Shown in pieces: positions 45,650 through 56,123 of a stretch of DNA of 64,000 nucleotides. The DNA is from Brachybacterium paraconglomeratum. Lineage in GTDB: Bacteria > Actinomycetota > Actinomycetes > Actinomycetales > Dermabacteraceae. The translations under genes and the position numbers were made by a program. Positions within the stretch are counted from its first letter, which is position 1, and each line of letters opens with the position of its first letter. Location: positions 124,001 through 188,000 of the forward strand of contig NZ_ML133852.1 in NCBI RefSeq assembly GCF_003994255.1, in the 5' to 3' direction. The notes under the pieces were generated by a model. That model saw only the letters and a program-made list of their open reading frames with translations, searched no databases and was not told the origin of the DNA.

Positions 45650-46573
45650 TCACTTCACGAGGCGGATGTTGACGGGGTAGTTCCACCACTCGCCCTGGTA
45701 GGCCTTCACCGCGCCGATGATGGCGAAGACGACGTGGACCAGCGCCGGGACGCCGATGAGGGCGAAGAGCACCGAGCCGAAGCCGAGGGTGATGACCGTG
45801 ATGATCGTGAAGACGATGGCGAGCGCGATCTCCACGATCAGGGTCGCGATCGCCGCGTTCAGCGCCTCCGCCGCGTTGTAGCGGACGAAGCGGTTGCGGT
45901 CCTTGTAGACCAGGAAGATGATCAGCGGGCCGAGCCAGCCGAGGAAGCCGGCGCCGATCACATAGCCGACGATCGCCGAGAGCTGCGCGAACATCGCCCA
46001 CAGCTTCGTATCGGACTCGGTGGTGGGCTGACCGGTCAGGGGGCCGTCGAAGACGCCCTTGACGTGGGCGGGGGCCTGGTCGGGGTTCATGGTTCCTTCG
46101 GCTGAGGTCTGTCCGTGGGCGGCGTAGGGAGCGTGCTGCTGGGCATGCGGAGCCTGCTGCTGCCCGTACGGCTGCTGGGCATGGGCCGGCTGCGCGGAGG
46201 GCTGGGACGGCGAGGGCGCCCCGTAGGGGGAGGCCGGCGCCGCGGCCGGAGCGGCCGAGCTCGCGGACTGCCCGTAGGGATCCGCCTGCTGAGCGGAGCC
46301 CGGCTGCGCGTAGGGGTCCTGCTGCGCGAACGGATCATGCTGCGCGGCGGGGGCCGGCTGCGCGCTGGGAGCGGACTGCGCGAACGGATCGTAGGGATGC
46401 TCTGCCGGGTCCGAGGTCGCGCTGCCCTGCTCCTGCGGCGCAGAGGCGGCAGGGGCATCGATGTCGAGGTGGTCCGAGGCCGGGCGCTCGGCAGGCTGCT
46501 CGGGCAGCGAGTCGGAGGCGGGGGTGCCGGGCTCGGTGCCGTACGGGTCGTGCGGATGCGGAGTCTGGCTCAT
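45650..46573 (-). CDS. DUF4870 membrane protein with Gln/Pro/Ala-rich N-terminus
   Basis: The 307-residue protein has about 185 low-complexity residues with repeated DPYG, DPFAQ and QQPYG-like motifs, then a compact DUF4870 domain (about 190-307) of three or four membrane helices: MFAQLSAIVGYV, GPLIIFLVYKDRNRFVRYNA and a C-terminal GEWWNYPVNIR. The DUF4870 group resembles Tic20-like proteins, and its role is unknown. The ATG at 46573 has AAGGA six bases upstream; the in-frame ATG at 46630 has none. Confidence 0.85.
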   Translation of the reverse strand: MSQTPHPHDPYGTEPGTPASDSLPEQPAERPASDHLDIDAPAASAPQEQGSATSDPAEHPYDPFAQSAPSAQPAPAAQHDPFAQQDPYAQPGSAQQADPYGQSASSAAPAAAPASPYGAPSPSQPSAQPAHAQQPYGQQQAPHAQQHAPYAAHGQTSAEGTMNPDQAPAHVKGVFDGPLTGQPTTESDTKLWAMFAQLSAIVGYVIGAGFLGWLGPLIIFLVYKDRNRFVRYNAAEALNAAIATLIVEIALAIVFTIITVITLGFGSVLFALIGVPALVHVVFAIIGAVKAYQGEWWNYPVNIRLVK

Positions 46574-46782
46574 GGGATCCTTCTTCGTCTCGGTCGGCGC
46601 GGGGGCCGTCGTCTCGGGTGACGGGTTCACCCTAACGAGCCGGGGACCCCGCGGTCAGCGCGGCGGTCCGCCGCATCCGCTGGGGGATATCCCCCTGGTG
46701 GGCTCCCGAGGGCCGCCGACCCGGACCGCGTGCCCGCACCGTCGGGCGGCGTCGACGGCCCGCGACGACGTCCCGTGCCGAG

Positions 46783-47670
46783 TCACCCCTGGTCGACGGT
46801 GACGAAGTCGATGAGCTCCTCGATGCGCCCCGAGAGCGTCGGCTCGACATCGGCGTAGGAGCGGACCGTGGAGAGGATCCGCTTCCAGCCCAGGCCGATG
46901 TCGGCCTTGTCCTCGTGGGGCCAGCCGAGCGCGGCGAGGGAGCCGACCTTGATGTCCGTCCCCTTGGGGATGTGCGGCCACTCCTTCAGTCCCACGCGCG
47001 CGGGCTTCACGGCCTGCCATACGTCGACGTAGGGGTGGCCGAGCACGGTGACGTTCCCACGAGCGCCCGGCAGGGCCATCACCTCGGCCGCGATGCGGGA
47101 CTCCTTCGACCCCTTCACCAGGTGGTCCACCAGGATCCCGAGCCGGCGGCCGGGGGAGGGGCCGAACTCGCGCACGCGCTCGGCGAGGTTGTCGGCGCCC
47201 TCGAGCTGCTCGACGACGATGCCCTCGATCCGCAGGTCGTGGCCCCACACCTTCTGCACCAGCTCCGCGTCATGGGTGCCCTCGACCCAGATCCGCGACG
47301 CACGCGCGGTGCGGGCCTTCGCCCCCTCGACGTACACCGAGCCGGAGGCGGAGCGCTTGCGGACAGGCGCCTTCTGCGCCGCCTGCGGGCGGGTGAGGAC
47401 GACGGGCTGGCCGTCGATCATGAAGCCCGGCCCGAGCGGGAAGGTGCGGCGTCGGCCGCGGCCGTCCTCCAGCTCGACGATCAGCTCCCCGGCCGTCTTC
47501 TCCACGCGCGTGATCGCGCCGGTGAAGCCGGTCGAGGCCTCCTCGACGACGAGGTCGCGCTGCGCGGGGACCTCGCGGCCGACGGGGCGGCGGCGGTGAT
47601 GGGCGGGCGGACCGGAGGAGAGCACATCGGCGCCGTACCGGTCGGGGAAGCGAGCAGGCGGGGTGGACAC
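46783..47670 (-). CDS. DUF3097 family protein
   Basis: The 295-residue protein matches the actinobacterial DUF3097 family: RYGADVL near the start, GFTGAITRVEKT, SVYVEGAKA, IWVEGTHDAELVQKVWGHDLR and ILVDHLVKGSKESRIA. The central block resembles a Toprim-like fold (VEG, then DH pair), but activity is unknown. The GTG at 47670 fits a leaderless start, since TACAGT ends 7 nt before it; GTG 47679 would overlap that hexamer. It is divergent from hrcA with the CIRCE element between. Confidence 0.85.
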   Translation of the reverse strand: MSTPPARFPDRYGADVLSSGPPAHHRRRPVGREVPAQRDLVVEEASTGFTGAITRVEKTAGELIVELEDGRGRRRTFPLGPGFMIDGQPVVLTRPQAAQKAPVRKRSASGSVYVEGAKARTARASRIWVEGTHDAELVQKVWGHDLRIEGIVVEQLEGADNLAERVREFGPSPGRRLGILVDHLVKGSKESRIAAEVMALPGARGNVTVLGHPYVDVWQAVKPARVGLKEWPHIPKGTDIKVGSLAALGWPHEDKADIGLGWKRILSTVRSYADVEPTLSGRIEELIDFVTVDQG

Positions 47671-47677
47671 GGCGGAC

Positions 47678-47683
47678 ACTGTA
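47678..47683 (-). promoter_or_regulatory. Candidate -10 hexamer TACAGT of the DUF3097 gene
   Basis: On the minus strand TACAGT ends 7 nt before GTG 47670, with no Shine-Dalgarno sequence. Its upstream region overlaps the hrcA control region, about 50 bp from CIRCE. Confidence 0.4.
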
Positions 47684-47731
47684 GCCCCGTGGCGAACGCC
47701 TCCCTGCGAAGCACGCCGCGGACGCGTACGA

Positions 47732-47758
47732 TTGGCACTTGGCATGGGAGAGTGCCAA
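47732..47758 (+). promoter_or_regulatory. CIRCE operator of hrcA (HrcA-binding site)
   Basis: TTGGCACTT, nine spacer bases and GAGTGCCAA give the 9-9-9 layout of CIRCE, whose consensus is TTAGCACTC-N9-GAGTGCTAA. The two changed positions are compensated in the arms except the last base of the left arm. TACGAT at 47727-47732, a likely -10, abuts it, so the operator covers the transcription start. The hrcA ATG is 64 bp downstream. Confidence 0.9.
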
Positions 47759-47822
47759 TGTCCAGGGAGACCCGGGCACCGGGAAGCCCCGGTGCCGGAC
47801 CGCGCGGCAGGAGGTGCACGAC

Positions 47823-48824
47823 ATGGACGACCGCAAGCTCCAGATCCTCGGCGCCATCGTCGAGGACTACGTCTCCACGCGCGAGCCCGTCGGCTCGAAG
47901 TCGCTGCTGGAGCGGCACGAGCTCGGCGTCTCCGCGGCGACCGTCCGCAACGACATGTCCGTCCTCGAGGAGGAGGGGCTGATCCACCAGCCCCACACCT
48001 CCGCCGGCCGCGTCCCCACCGACAAGGGATATCGAGCCTTCGTCGACCACGTCGCGATGGTCAAGCCCCTCTCCGCCGCCGAGAAGCGGGCGATCCGCAC
48101 CCTGCTCGAGGACGCGGGGGACGTCGAGGAGCTCCTGGCCCGCACCGTGCGCCTCCTCGCCCAGCTCACCCAGCAGGTCGCGATGGTGCAGTACCCGGCC
48201 CGGCGCCAGGCCCGCATCCGCCACGTCGAGCTCGTGAAGGTCGCGGACTCGCTGCTGCTGGTCGTGCTGATCACCGAGTCGGGGCGGGTGGACCAGCGCA
48301 CCGTCCCCGTCGTCGCCGGTCGCCCCGCCGAGTACTACGCGGCGCTGCGCGACCAGCTGAACCGCGCCGTCGCCGGCCGGGAGGTCACCGACCTCGCCGC
48401 GCCGCTGACGGACTACCTCGAGTCCCTGCCCGTCCCCGAGCGGCCCGCCGCCGCGGAGGTGGCCGAGGCGCTCACCGCGCTGGCCGCGACCCGCGCCGAG
48501 GACCGCATCATGATGGCGGGCACCGCGAACATCGCCCGCTCCGCCGAGGACTTCGCCCGCGACGTCGAGCCGCTGCTGGACGTCCTCGAGGAGCAGCTGG
48601 TGCTGCTGCGCCTGTTCACCGAGATGCACGTCTCCCCGGGGGACGTGCAGGTGCGGATCGGCTCCGAGCTCCACGACCGGGCGCTGCACCAGGCCGCGCT
48701 CGTCGGCGCGGGCTACGGCGCCGGCTCCTACCTCGCGATCCTCGGCCCCAGCCGCATGGACTACGCGGCCGGGATCTCGACCGTCCAGGCGATCGCCCGC
48801 TACGTCTCCCGATTCCTCGAATGA
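47823..48824 (+). CDS. hrcA: Heat-inducible transcription repressor HrcA
   Basis: The 333-residue repressor has an N-terminal winged helix (about 1-75: [21 protein letters not shown] and [11 protein letters not shown]) and a GAF-like core ending in the C-terminal block [15 protein letters not shown]. It represses heat-shock genes through CIRCE and needs GroE to fold. The ATG follows a strong GGAGGTG. A CIRCE site lies in its own promoter, so it autoregulates. DnaJ is encoded 70 bp downstream. Confidence 0.95.
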   Translation: MDDRKLQILGAIVEDYVSTREPVGSKSLLERHELGVSAATVRNDMSVLEEEGLIHQPHTSAGRVPTDKGYRAFVDHVAMVKPLSAAEKRAIRTLLEDAGDVEELLARTVRLLAQLTQQVAMVQYPARRQARIRHVELVKVADSLLLVVLITESGRVDQRTVPVVAGRPAEYYAALRDQLNRAVAGREVTDLAAPLTDYLESLPVPERPAAAEVAEALTALAATRAEDRIMMAGTANIARSAEDFARDVEPLLDVLEEQLVLLRLFTEMHVSPGDVQVRIGSELHDRALHQAALVGAGYGAGSYLAILGPSRMDYAAGISTVQAIARYVSRFLE

Positions 48825-48894
48825 CCGCGCCGGCGGGCCCCGCGCCCGTCGCCGGCCGTCACCGACCTCCGACCCCTGTGAAGGACCCACGCCT

Positions 48895-50016
48895 GTGAAC
48901 GACGACTACTACGAGCTGCTCGGCGTCTCCCGCGACGCCTCGACCGAGGAGATCAAGAAGGCGTACCGCAAGCTCGCCCGCACCCTCCACCCGGACGTCA
49001 ACCCGGACCCGGAGGCGGCGGAGAAGTTCAAGAAGGTCTCCCAGGCGTACGAGACCCTCTCCCATGCGGACAAGCGCCGCCAGTACGACATGGGCGGCGG
49101 CCCGGGCATGGGCGGCTTCCCCGGCGGCGGCGGCGCCGGCTTCGACTTCAACGACATCTTCGACATGTTCGCCGGAGCCTCCGGGATGCGCGGGCGCAAC
49201 CAGGGGCCCGTCCCGCGCCAGCGCCGCGGAGGCGACGTGCTGCGCCGAGTGAAGATCGAGCTGCGCGACGTCGTCTTCGGCACCGAGCAGGAGGTCACCT
49301 TCCGCACCGCCGTGCTGTGCGAGCGCTGCTCCGGCTCCTGCGCCGAGCCGGGCACCAGCCCCACCCGCTGCACCGCCTGCAACGGCTCTGGCCACGTCCA
49401 GCGCGTCCAGCAGTCGCTGCTGGGCCAGATGGTCACCATGGCGCCCTGCCCCACCTGCGAGGGCCACGGCGACGTGATCGAGAGCCCCTGCACCGGCTGC
49501 TCCGGCCACGGACGCACCGCCACCGAGCGCACCGTCACCGTGCGCATCCCCTCCGGCGTCGAGAACGGCACCCGCATCCAGCTGCGCGGCGAGGGTGAGA
49601 CCGGCGAGGCCGGCGGCCCCTCCGGCGACCTCTTCGTGGAGCTGTCCGTCAAGGACCACGAGATGTTCGACCGCTCCGGCGACGACCTGGTCACCACGAT
49701 CTCCGTGCCGATGACCACCGCCGCGCTCGGCGCGACGATCCCGCTGGAGACCTTCGACGGGGAGCAGGAGCTCGACATCCGCCCCGGCGCTCAGCCCGGC
49801 GAGGAGATCCTCCTCAAGGGCCTCGGCGTGACCCCGCTGCGCCGCGAGCGCCGCGGCGACATCCGCGTGGTCCTGGACGTGGACGTGCCCAGCGCGCTCA
49901 CCGACGAGGAGCGCGAGCTGCTCGAGCGCTTCGCCGCCCTCCGCGGCGACGAGGCCACCCGCCCGAAGAACCACGGCGGACCGTTCGCGAAGCTCCGCGA
50001 GCGCCTGAACCTCTGA
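48895..50016 (+). CDS. dnaJ: Chaperone DnaJ (DnaJ2 type)
   Basis: The 373-residue co-chaperone has a J domain with H32PD34, a Gly/Phe-rich linker (about 72-100) and a zinc domain with four repeats: [24 protein letters not shown] and CTGCSGHG. The first repeat ends in Cys where Gly is usual. C-terminal substrate-binding domains follow. It stimulates DnaK. No dnaK or grpE is here, as expected for the hrcA-linked second DnaJ of actinobacteria. The GTG start lacks an obvious strong ribosome-binding site. Likely cotranscribed with hrcA and rsmE. Confidence 0.95.
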   Translation: MNDDYYELLGVSRDASTEEIKKAYRKLARTLHPDVNPDPEAAEKFKKVSQAYETLSHADKRRQYDMGGGPGMGGFPGGGGAGFDFNDIFDMFAGASGMRGRNQGPVPRQRRGGDVLRRVKIELRDVVFGTEQEVTFRTAVLCERCSGSCAEPGTSPTRCTACNGSGHVQRVQQSLLGQMVTMAPCPTCEGHGDVIESPCTGCSGHGRTATERTVTVRIPSGVENGTRIQLRGEGETGEAGGPSGDLFVELSVKDHEMFDRSGDDLVTTISVPMTTAALGATIPLETFDGEQELDIRPGAQPGEEILLKGLGVTPLRRERRGDIRVVLDVDVPSALTDEERELLERFAALRGDEATRPKNHGGPFAKLRERLNL

Positions 50017-50029
50017 GACGGGAGAGCCA

Positions 50030-50818
50030 GTGCCCACCACCCCGCCCGGCTTCCTGATCCTCGACGAGGCCCTCGCCGCCGCCCGTGAGGGAGACCAGCT
50101 CGAGCTCGCCGGCGACGAGGGCCGCCACGCGGCCAAGGTCGCCCGGATCGGGGTGGGGGAGCAGCTGCTCCTCACCGACGCCCCCGGCCGACAGGTCCTC
50201 GCCGAGGTCACCGGCGCCCGCAAGGAGGCGCTCGACCTGCGCCTTCTCGCGGACCCGTCCCCGGCCGTGCAGCGTCTGCCCCGTCTCGCGCTGGTGCAGG
50301 CCCTCGCCACCGGCGGTCGCGACGAGCAGGCCGTCGAGTCCGCGACCGAGCTCGGCGTCGACCGCATCGTCCCGTGGATCGCGAAGCGCTCCGTCTCCGT
50401 ATGGCGGGGGGAGAAGCTCGCCAAGGGACGCGCGAAGTGGGAGGGCACCGCTCGCGCCGCCGTCAAGCAGTGCCGTCGGCCCGGCATCCCGGCCGTCGAC
50501 GCCCCGGTCACGACGAATGCGCTCGTCGAGGACCTGCGCGCCCGCGCGGCCGACGGGACTCTCGTGCTCGTCCTGCACGAGCAGGAGTCCGTCGGCGTGA
50601 TGAGCCTCGCCGAGGAGCTGCGCGGTGCGAGTGAGTCGGGGATCGAGGAGATCGTCGTGGTCGTCGGCCCCGAGGGCGGGATCGACGAGTCCGAGCTGGC
50701 CGCCCTGCGCGAGGCCGGTGCCCGGACCGTGCTGCTGGGCCCTGAGGTTCTGCGCTCCTCCACCGCCGGCCCCGCAGCCCTCGCGGTGCTCAGCGCACTC
50801 GTCGGCCGCTGGGGCTGA
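50030..50818 (+). CDS. rsmE: 16S rRNA (uracil-1498-N3)-methyltransferase RsmE
   Basis: The 262-residue SPOUT methyltransferase has an N-terminal PUA-like domain (HAAKVARIGVGEQLLLTDAPG) and the knotted SAM site with ALATGGRDEQAVESATELG, VVVVGPEGGIDESEL and LGPEVLRSSTAGPAAL. It methylates U1498 of 16S rRNA. The GTG start has GGGAGAG upstream, 13 bases after dnaJ. It is the third gene of hrcA-dnaJ-rsmE. Confidence 0.94.
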   Translation: MPTTPPGFLILDEALAAAREGDQLELAGDEGRHAAKVARIGVGEQLLLTDAPGRQVLAEVTGARKEALDLRLLADPSPAVQRLPRLALVQALATGGRDEQAVESATELGVDRIVPWIAKRSVSVWRGEKLAKGRAKWEGTARAAVKQCRRPGIPAVDAPVTTNALVEDLRARAADGTLVLVLHEQESVGVMSLAEELRGASESGIEEIVVVVGPEGGIDESELAALREAGARTVLLGPEVLRSSTAGPAALAVLSALVGRWG

Positions 50819-50906
50819 ACACGGCCGCTCGCGCCTCCTCGACCCGCTCACGCGCTTCCCGACCTCGACGCGCCGCGGCCCAGGGCCGGACACGCCGTGC
50901 CCGATA

Positions 50907-51045
50907 CGACGAATGCCCCGTTCTCCGGCGGCCAGGCCAGATTCCCGTGTACTCGTCGAGCGCTCATCGGCGCGCCCGGCGACGCGCGCGTGCTGAACGC
51001 GAGAACACCGATCTCCGGCGGTGCAGCCAGAGATCGGTGTTCTCG
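50907..51045. terminator. Two related tandem hairpins; the second is a strong bidirectional terminator
   Basis: The second hairpin has perfect 15-base arms (51000-51014 and 51031-51045, CGAGAACACCGATCT and complement) around a 16-base loop. A diverged copy at 50907-50958 has CGACGA and TCGTCG ends and the same inner core TCTCCGGCGG (50922-50931 and 51012-51021, 90 bp apart). Both lie in the 276-bp gap between convergent rsmE and the FMN reductase gene, which otherwise holds no gene. Confidence 0.75.
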
Positions 51046-51094
51046 GTGGGGGTGTCCGGGGAGTCCGGGCAGGTGCGTACTGAGGTGCGACCGG

Positions 51095-51637
51095 TCAGCC
51101 GACCGGGGAGAGCACCTTCGCCTCGAGCGCGGCCAGCGCGGTCTCGAGCGCGGCGGCCTTCTCCTCGGTGACGAACAGCTCGCCCTCGACGGAGAGGTCC
51201 TCGCGGAAGCCGAGGCCCACGGAGCCGACGACGTCGGCGCCCACGCGGCTCATCAGGGTCTCCAGCAGGGGCAGCACCTCGTTCGCGGCGCCCCAGCCGT
51301 AGCCGACCAGGATCGTGGGCAGGTTCTCCCACTCGTGGAACAGGAAGTCGATCGCGTTCTTCAGGGCGCCCGGGTAGGCGCCGTTGTACTGCGGGGTGAG
51401 GATCACGATCGCGTCGAGCGCGGCGATCCGCTCGGCCCAGGAACGGCCGTGGTCGGTGGTCTTCTCGGCGCCGGACTTCGGCGAGGAGGGCTCGTCGAAG
51501 GAGGGCAGGGCGACCTCGCGCAGGTCGATGAGGTCGATCTCGAAGCGGCCGTCGGCCGAGGTGCTGACCCACTGGGCCACCTTCTCGCCGACGCGGTTGG
51601 GGCGGGCACTGCTGAGGAGGATTCCGAGCTTCGTCAT
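51095..51637 (-). CDS. NADPH-dependent FMN reductase family protein
   Basis: The 180-residue flavodoxin-fold protein has the FMN phosphate loop SSARPNRVGEKVA near 9-21 and LTPQYNGAYPGALKNAIDFL near 79-98, the hallmark of the NAD(P)H:FMN/quinone reductases of the ChrR/YieF and azoreductase-like group. Redox substrate unknown. Start has AAAGGACT upstream in an unusually AT-rich stretch. It is divergent from the HIT gene with 77 bp between. Confidence 0.85.
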   Translation of the reverse strand: MTKLGILLSSARPNRVGEKVAQWVSTSADGRFEIDLIDLREVALPSFDEPSSPKSGAEKTTDHGRSWAERIAALDAIVILTPQYNGAYPGALKNAIDFLFHEWENLPTILVGYGWGAANEVLPLLETLMSRVGADVVGSVGLGFREDLSVEGELFVTEEKAAALETALAALEAKVLSPVG

Positions 51638-51701
51638 AGTCCTTTAAACTTCTCATACTTCCGGGGGCTTCCCCAAGGAGGGGTGGTGTTCGTCGCTCCC
51701 G

Positions 51702-51707
51702 TAGACT
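51702..51707 (+). promoter_or_regulatory. Candidate -10 hexamer TAGACT of the HIT-phoH-ybeY operon
   Basis: TAGACT ends 7 nt before the HIT-gene ATG with no ribosome-binding site, consistent with a leaderless operon mRNA. Confidence 0.5.
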
Positions 51708-51714
51708 CGCGACC

Positions 51715-52085
51715 ATGGGTACGAGCGTCAACCGCAACGACACACTGCGTCACGATCCCGACTGCATCTTCTGCCGGATCCTCGCCGGGGAGATCCCCTC
51801 GGATCGTGTCCACGAGGACGAGAAGGTCATCGCCTTCAAGGACCTCCATCCGCAGGCGCCCGTCCACGTCCTGGTGGTCCCGCGCGAGCACCGCCGCGAC
51901 GTGACCGAGCTCGCCGAGGACCCCGCGCTCCTCGCCCACACCGCCACCGTCGCCGCGAAGGTCGCCGCCGAGCAGGCCGACGGCGACTTCCGCCTCGTCT
52001 TCAACACCGGCGCGAGCGCCGGACAGACCGTCTTCCACGTGCACGCGCACGTCCTCGCGGGCGGGACGCTCGCAGAAGGAGAACT

Positions 52086-52089
<4 letters not shown>
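51715..52089 (+). CDS. HIT family nucleotide-binding protein
   Basis: The 124-residue protein has the histidine triad H108VHAHV113, zinc-type cysteines in CIFCRIL (C17, C20) and PVHVLVVPREH. HIT proteins hydrolyse nucleoside phosphoramidates (Hint type). It starts the conserved HIT-phoH-ybeY-CBS-era order and overlaps phoH by four bases. Confidence 0.9.
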
Positions 52090-53129
<1,040 letters not shown>

Positions 53130-53131
53130 GC

Positions 53132-53593
53132 ATGACCATCGAGATCCGCAACGAGACCACCGCCGTCGTCGACGAGCGCGAGTTCGTGGAGCTGAGCCGC
53201 TTCGTCTTCGAGGCGATGCACCTCCACCCCGCCACCGAGATGTCGATCATCTTCGTGGACGAGGAGGCGATGGAGAAGCTGCACGTGCAGTGGCTGGACC
53301 TGCCCGGCCCCACCGACGTGATGAGCTTCCCGATGGACGAGCTCACCCCCGGCACCCCCGAGCACCCCGCCCCGGAGGGACTGCTGGGCGATGTGGTGCT
53401 GTGCCCGAGCGTCGCCGCGAAGCAGGCCGCCGAGTCCGGGCACAGCGCCGTCGAGGAGATGCTGCTGCTGACCGTCCACTCGATCCTCCACCTGCTGGGC
53501 TACGACCACATGGAGGAGGACGAGCGCACGGTGATGTTCGATCTGCAGCGCAAGCTCCTGCTCACCTTCCTCGCCTCGCGGCCGAGCGCCTGA
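53132..53593 (+). CDS. ybeY: Endoribonuclease YbeY
   Basis: The 153-residue metalloprotein has the three-histidine motif H116SILHLLGYDH126, complete. It matures 16S rRNA 3-prime ends and takes part in ribosome quality control. It lies between phoH and the CBS-domain gene in the canonical order. The next gene starts 113 bp later after a weak inverted repeat (ACCGCGC with GCGCGGT). Confidence 0.95.
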   Translation: MTIEIRNETTAVVDEREFVELSRFVFEAMHLHPATEMSIIFVDEEAMEKLHVQWLDLPGPTDVMSFPMDELTPGTPEHPAPEGLLGDVVLCPSVAAKQAAESGHSAVEEMLLLTVHSILHLLGYDHMEEDERTVMFDLQRKLLLTFLASRPSA

Positions 53594-53706
53594 GCCGCGA
53601 TGTCCCAGCCTGATCAACCTCCCGGGCACCGCGCTGCTCCGACCACCCTGTTGGACCCGCGCGGTGCGGCTCTCGCCCCGCGTCCGTCGACCCGAGGAGG
53701 GCGCCC

Positions 53707-55047
53707 GTGAGCGCGCTCAGCCTCGCCCTGCTCGTGCTCGTACCGCTCGCGCTCGTCGGCGGGATCGTCTCGGCGGTGCTCACCGCGGTCGACGCCGCCC
53801 AGCTCGCCGTCAGCCGCGGCACGCTCGAGAAGGCGGTCGCGGACCAGCCCGCCGCCGCCCGTGAGCGGGTCCTCCACCAGCACGCGGACTCCGGCCGCAC
53901 CCTCGCCTCCGTCTCCCTGGGCCGCGTGCTCGGCGAGACCGTCATGGTCACGGCGATCGCCGCGATCTGCTTCTCCGCCCATGCCGAGCTGCGACCCGGT
54001 GAGGGCTGGGCGCTGCCCCTGCTGGCCACGCTGCTCATCGCCGGGCTGATGGCACTGCTGATGCTCGCCATCTCCCCGCGCACCATCGGCCGACGCCGCG
54101 CCGAATCGGTGCTGATCTCCTCCCGCGGCCTCGTCGCCGTGATGCGGTGGGTGCTGTGGGTGCCCGCGAGCGCGCTCGCGAACCTCGGCGCGTCCCTCGC
54201 CGCCCGCGCCGGCAGCCAGGAGGATCCCGAGGAGCGCGCCGAGAAGGCTCGCCGTAACGTCGACCGCGCCCTCGAGGACGAGCACGTCCGCGACGGCGAG
54301 CGCGACATGATCCAGGGCGTCTTCGACCTGCGCGGCACGATGGTGCGCGAGTTGATGGTGCCCCGCCCCGACATGGTCACCATCGCCGCCGATTCCAGCG
54401 CCGAGAAGGCGATGCGGCTGTTCGTCCGCTCAGGCTTCTCCCGGATCCCCGTGATCGGCGAGAACGTCGACGACCTGCGCGGCATGCTCTACGTCAAGGA
54501 CGTGATGCGCGCGATCCACTCACCCTGGGACCCGCGCCCGCAGCGGCCCGTGAGCGAGGTGATGCGCCCGGCCCGGTTCGCGCCCGAGTTCGTCCCGGCC
54601 GACGAGGTGCTGCGCCAGATGCAGACCAGCCATGTGCACATCACCGTGCTGGTGGACGAGTACGGGGGAGTGGCCGGCATCGTCACCATCGAGGACGTCC
54701 TCGAGGAGATCGTCGGCGAGATCGCCGACGAGCACGATCGGCGCGAGCCCGAGATCGAGGACCTGGGCGGCGGCCGCTACCGGGTGCCCGCCCGCGCGAG
54801 CCTGTCCGAGGTGGGGGAGCTGTTCGACCTCGACATCGACGACGACGACATCGACTCCGTCGGCGGGCTGCTCGCCAAGACCACCGGGCGGGTGCCGATC
54901 CCCGGCAGCACCGCCACCGCCCTCGGCCTCGACCTCGAGGCGGAGAGGACTGCCGGACGCCGCAAACGGCTCTCCACTGTGCTGGTGAGCAGGGCAGCCG
55001 ACGACGAGGACGAGGACCGAGACCAGGAGGATCACCATGAGCGATGA
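53707..55047 (+). CDS. Hemolysin-family CNNM/CBS-domain membrane protein (CorC/HlyC-like)
   Basis: The 446-residue protein has an N-terminal DUF21/CNNM membrane domain with three or four helices (1-170), two CBS domains (about 205-325, TMVRELMVPRPDMV and DEYGGVAGIVTIEDVLEEIVGEI) and a CorC_HlyC C-terminal domain (345-425). CNNM proteins handle Mg/Co efflux; this follows the family, not a test here. The GTG has GAGGAGGGCG upstream. The last residues are acidic, and the stop overlaps the era start by 11 bases. Confidence 0.9.
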   Translation: MSALSLALLVLVPLALVGGIVSAVLTAVDAAQLAVSRGTLEKAVADQPAAARERVLHQHADSGRTLASVSLGRVLGETVMVTAIAAICFSAHAELRPGEGWALPLLATLLIAGLMALLMLAISPRTIGRRRAESVLISSRGLVAVMRWVLWVPASALANLGASLAARAGSQEDPEERAEKARRNVDRALEDEHVRDGERDMIQGVFDLRGTMVRELMVPRPDMVTIAADSSAEKAMRLFVRSGFSRIPVIGENVDDLRGMLYVKDVMRAIHSPWDPRPQRPVSEVMRPARFAPEFVPADEVLRQMQTSHVHITVLVDEYGGVAGIVTIEDVLEEIVGEIADEHDRREPEIEDLGGGRYRVPARASLSEVGELFDLDIDDDDIDSVGGLLAKTTGRVPIPGSTATALGLDLEAERTAGRRKRLSTVLVSRAADDEDEDRDQEDHHER

Positions 55048-56026
55048 GCAGCAGGTGCCCGGCACTACCGACGGCACCGGAGCGGAGAGCGGCGGTGTGC
55101 ACCGGGCGGGATTCGTCGCCCTCGTCGGCCGGCCCAACGTCGGCAAGTCCACCCTCACCAACGCGCTGGTGGGGGAGAAGGTCGCGATCACCTCGACTAA
55201 GCCGCAGACCACGCGGCGTGCGATCCGCGGCATCGTCACCCGTGAGGACTCCCAGATCATCCTCGTGGACACCCCGGGCGTGCACCGCCCCCGCACGCTC
55301 CTCGGGGAGCGGCTGAACGACCTGGTGCGCGAGACCCTCGGCGAGGTCGACGTGGTGGGATTCTGCCTGCCCGCCGACCAGAAGATCGGCCCCGGCGACC
55401 GGTTCATCGCTGAGGACCTGGTGGAGATGCGCACCGGCCGACGGGGACCCCGTGTGGTCGCGATCGTCACCAAGATCGACCTGGTGGGGCGCGACGTACT
55501 GGCCGAGCACCTGATGAACGTCGACCAGCTGATGGACTTCGACGAGATCGTGCCGATCTCCGCCGTGAAGGGCGAGCAGATCGACGTGCTCATGGACGTC
55601 GTCACCCGGCAGCTGCCCGAGGGCCCGCAGCTCTACCCCGACGACCAGCTCACCGAGGAGACCCGCGACGACCGCATCTCCGAGCTGATCCGCGAGGCGG
55701 CGCTGGAGGGCGTGCGCGACGAGCTGCCGCACTCGATCGCCGTGGTCGTCGAGGAGGTCGTCGAGGTCGACCCCGACGGCGATGCGTTCACCCCGGTCGA
55801 GCCCGGCACCGGACGGCTCGTGGTGCGGGCGACCCTGTTCGCGGAGCGCGACAGCCAGAAGGGCATCATCATCGGTCGCGGCGGCTCGCGACTGAAGGAG
55901 GTCGGCTCCCGGGCGCGCAGCGAGATCAACGCGCTGCTGGGCCGGAAGGTGCACCTGGACCTGCGGGTCAAGGTCGCGAAGGAATGGCAGCGGGATCCGA
56001 AGCAGCTGGGTCGCCTGGGATTCTGA
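55037..56026 (+). CDS. era: GTPase Era
   Basis: The 329-residue GTPase has G1 GRPNVGKS (31-38), the Era effector TSTKPQTTRR, DTPGV near 79 and TKID near 145, then a KH RNA-binding domain with KGIIIGRGGSRLKEVG. It binds the 3-prime end of 16S rRNA in 30S maturation, fitting its neighbour YbeY. A 20-residue hydrophilic N-terminus precedes G1. The start overlaps the CBS gene by 11 bases. Confidence 0.96.
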   Translation: MSDEQQVPGTTDGTGAESGGVHRAGFVALVGRPNVGKSTLTNALVGEKVAITSTKPQTTRRAIRGIVTREDSQIILVDTPGVHRPRTLLGERLNDLVRETLGEVDVVGFCLPADQKIGPGDRFIAEDLVEMRTGRRGPRVVAIVTKIDLVGRDVLAEHLMNVDQLMDFDEIVPISAVKGEQIDVLMDVVTRQLPEGPQLYPDDQLTEETRDDRISELIREAALEGVRDELPHSIAVVVEEVVEVDPDGDAFTPVEPGTGRLVVRATLFAERDSQKGIIIGRGGSRLKEVGSRARSEINALLGRKVHLDLRVKVAKEWQRDPKQLGRLGF

Positions 56027-56080
56027 CGGCAGGTTGTCCACATTTCCGGGGATCGATGGCGGACCTGGGTGACTGCTGAG

Positions 56081-56086
56081 TACGGT
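56081..56086 (+). promoter_or_regulatory. Candidate -10 hexamer TACGGT of the lipoprotein gene
   Basis: TACGGT lies 37 nt before the lipoprotein ATG; the leader contains GGAAGGCA as ribosome-binding site. No clear -35 is visible. Confidence 0.4.
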
Positions 56087-56123
56087 AACGGTGATCCGTC
56101 CCACTCCTCGGAAGGCACCACCC

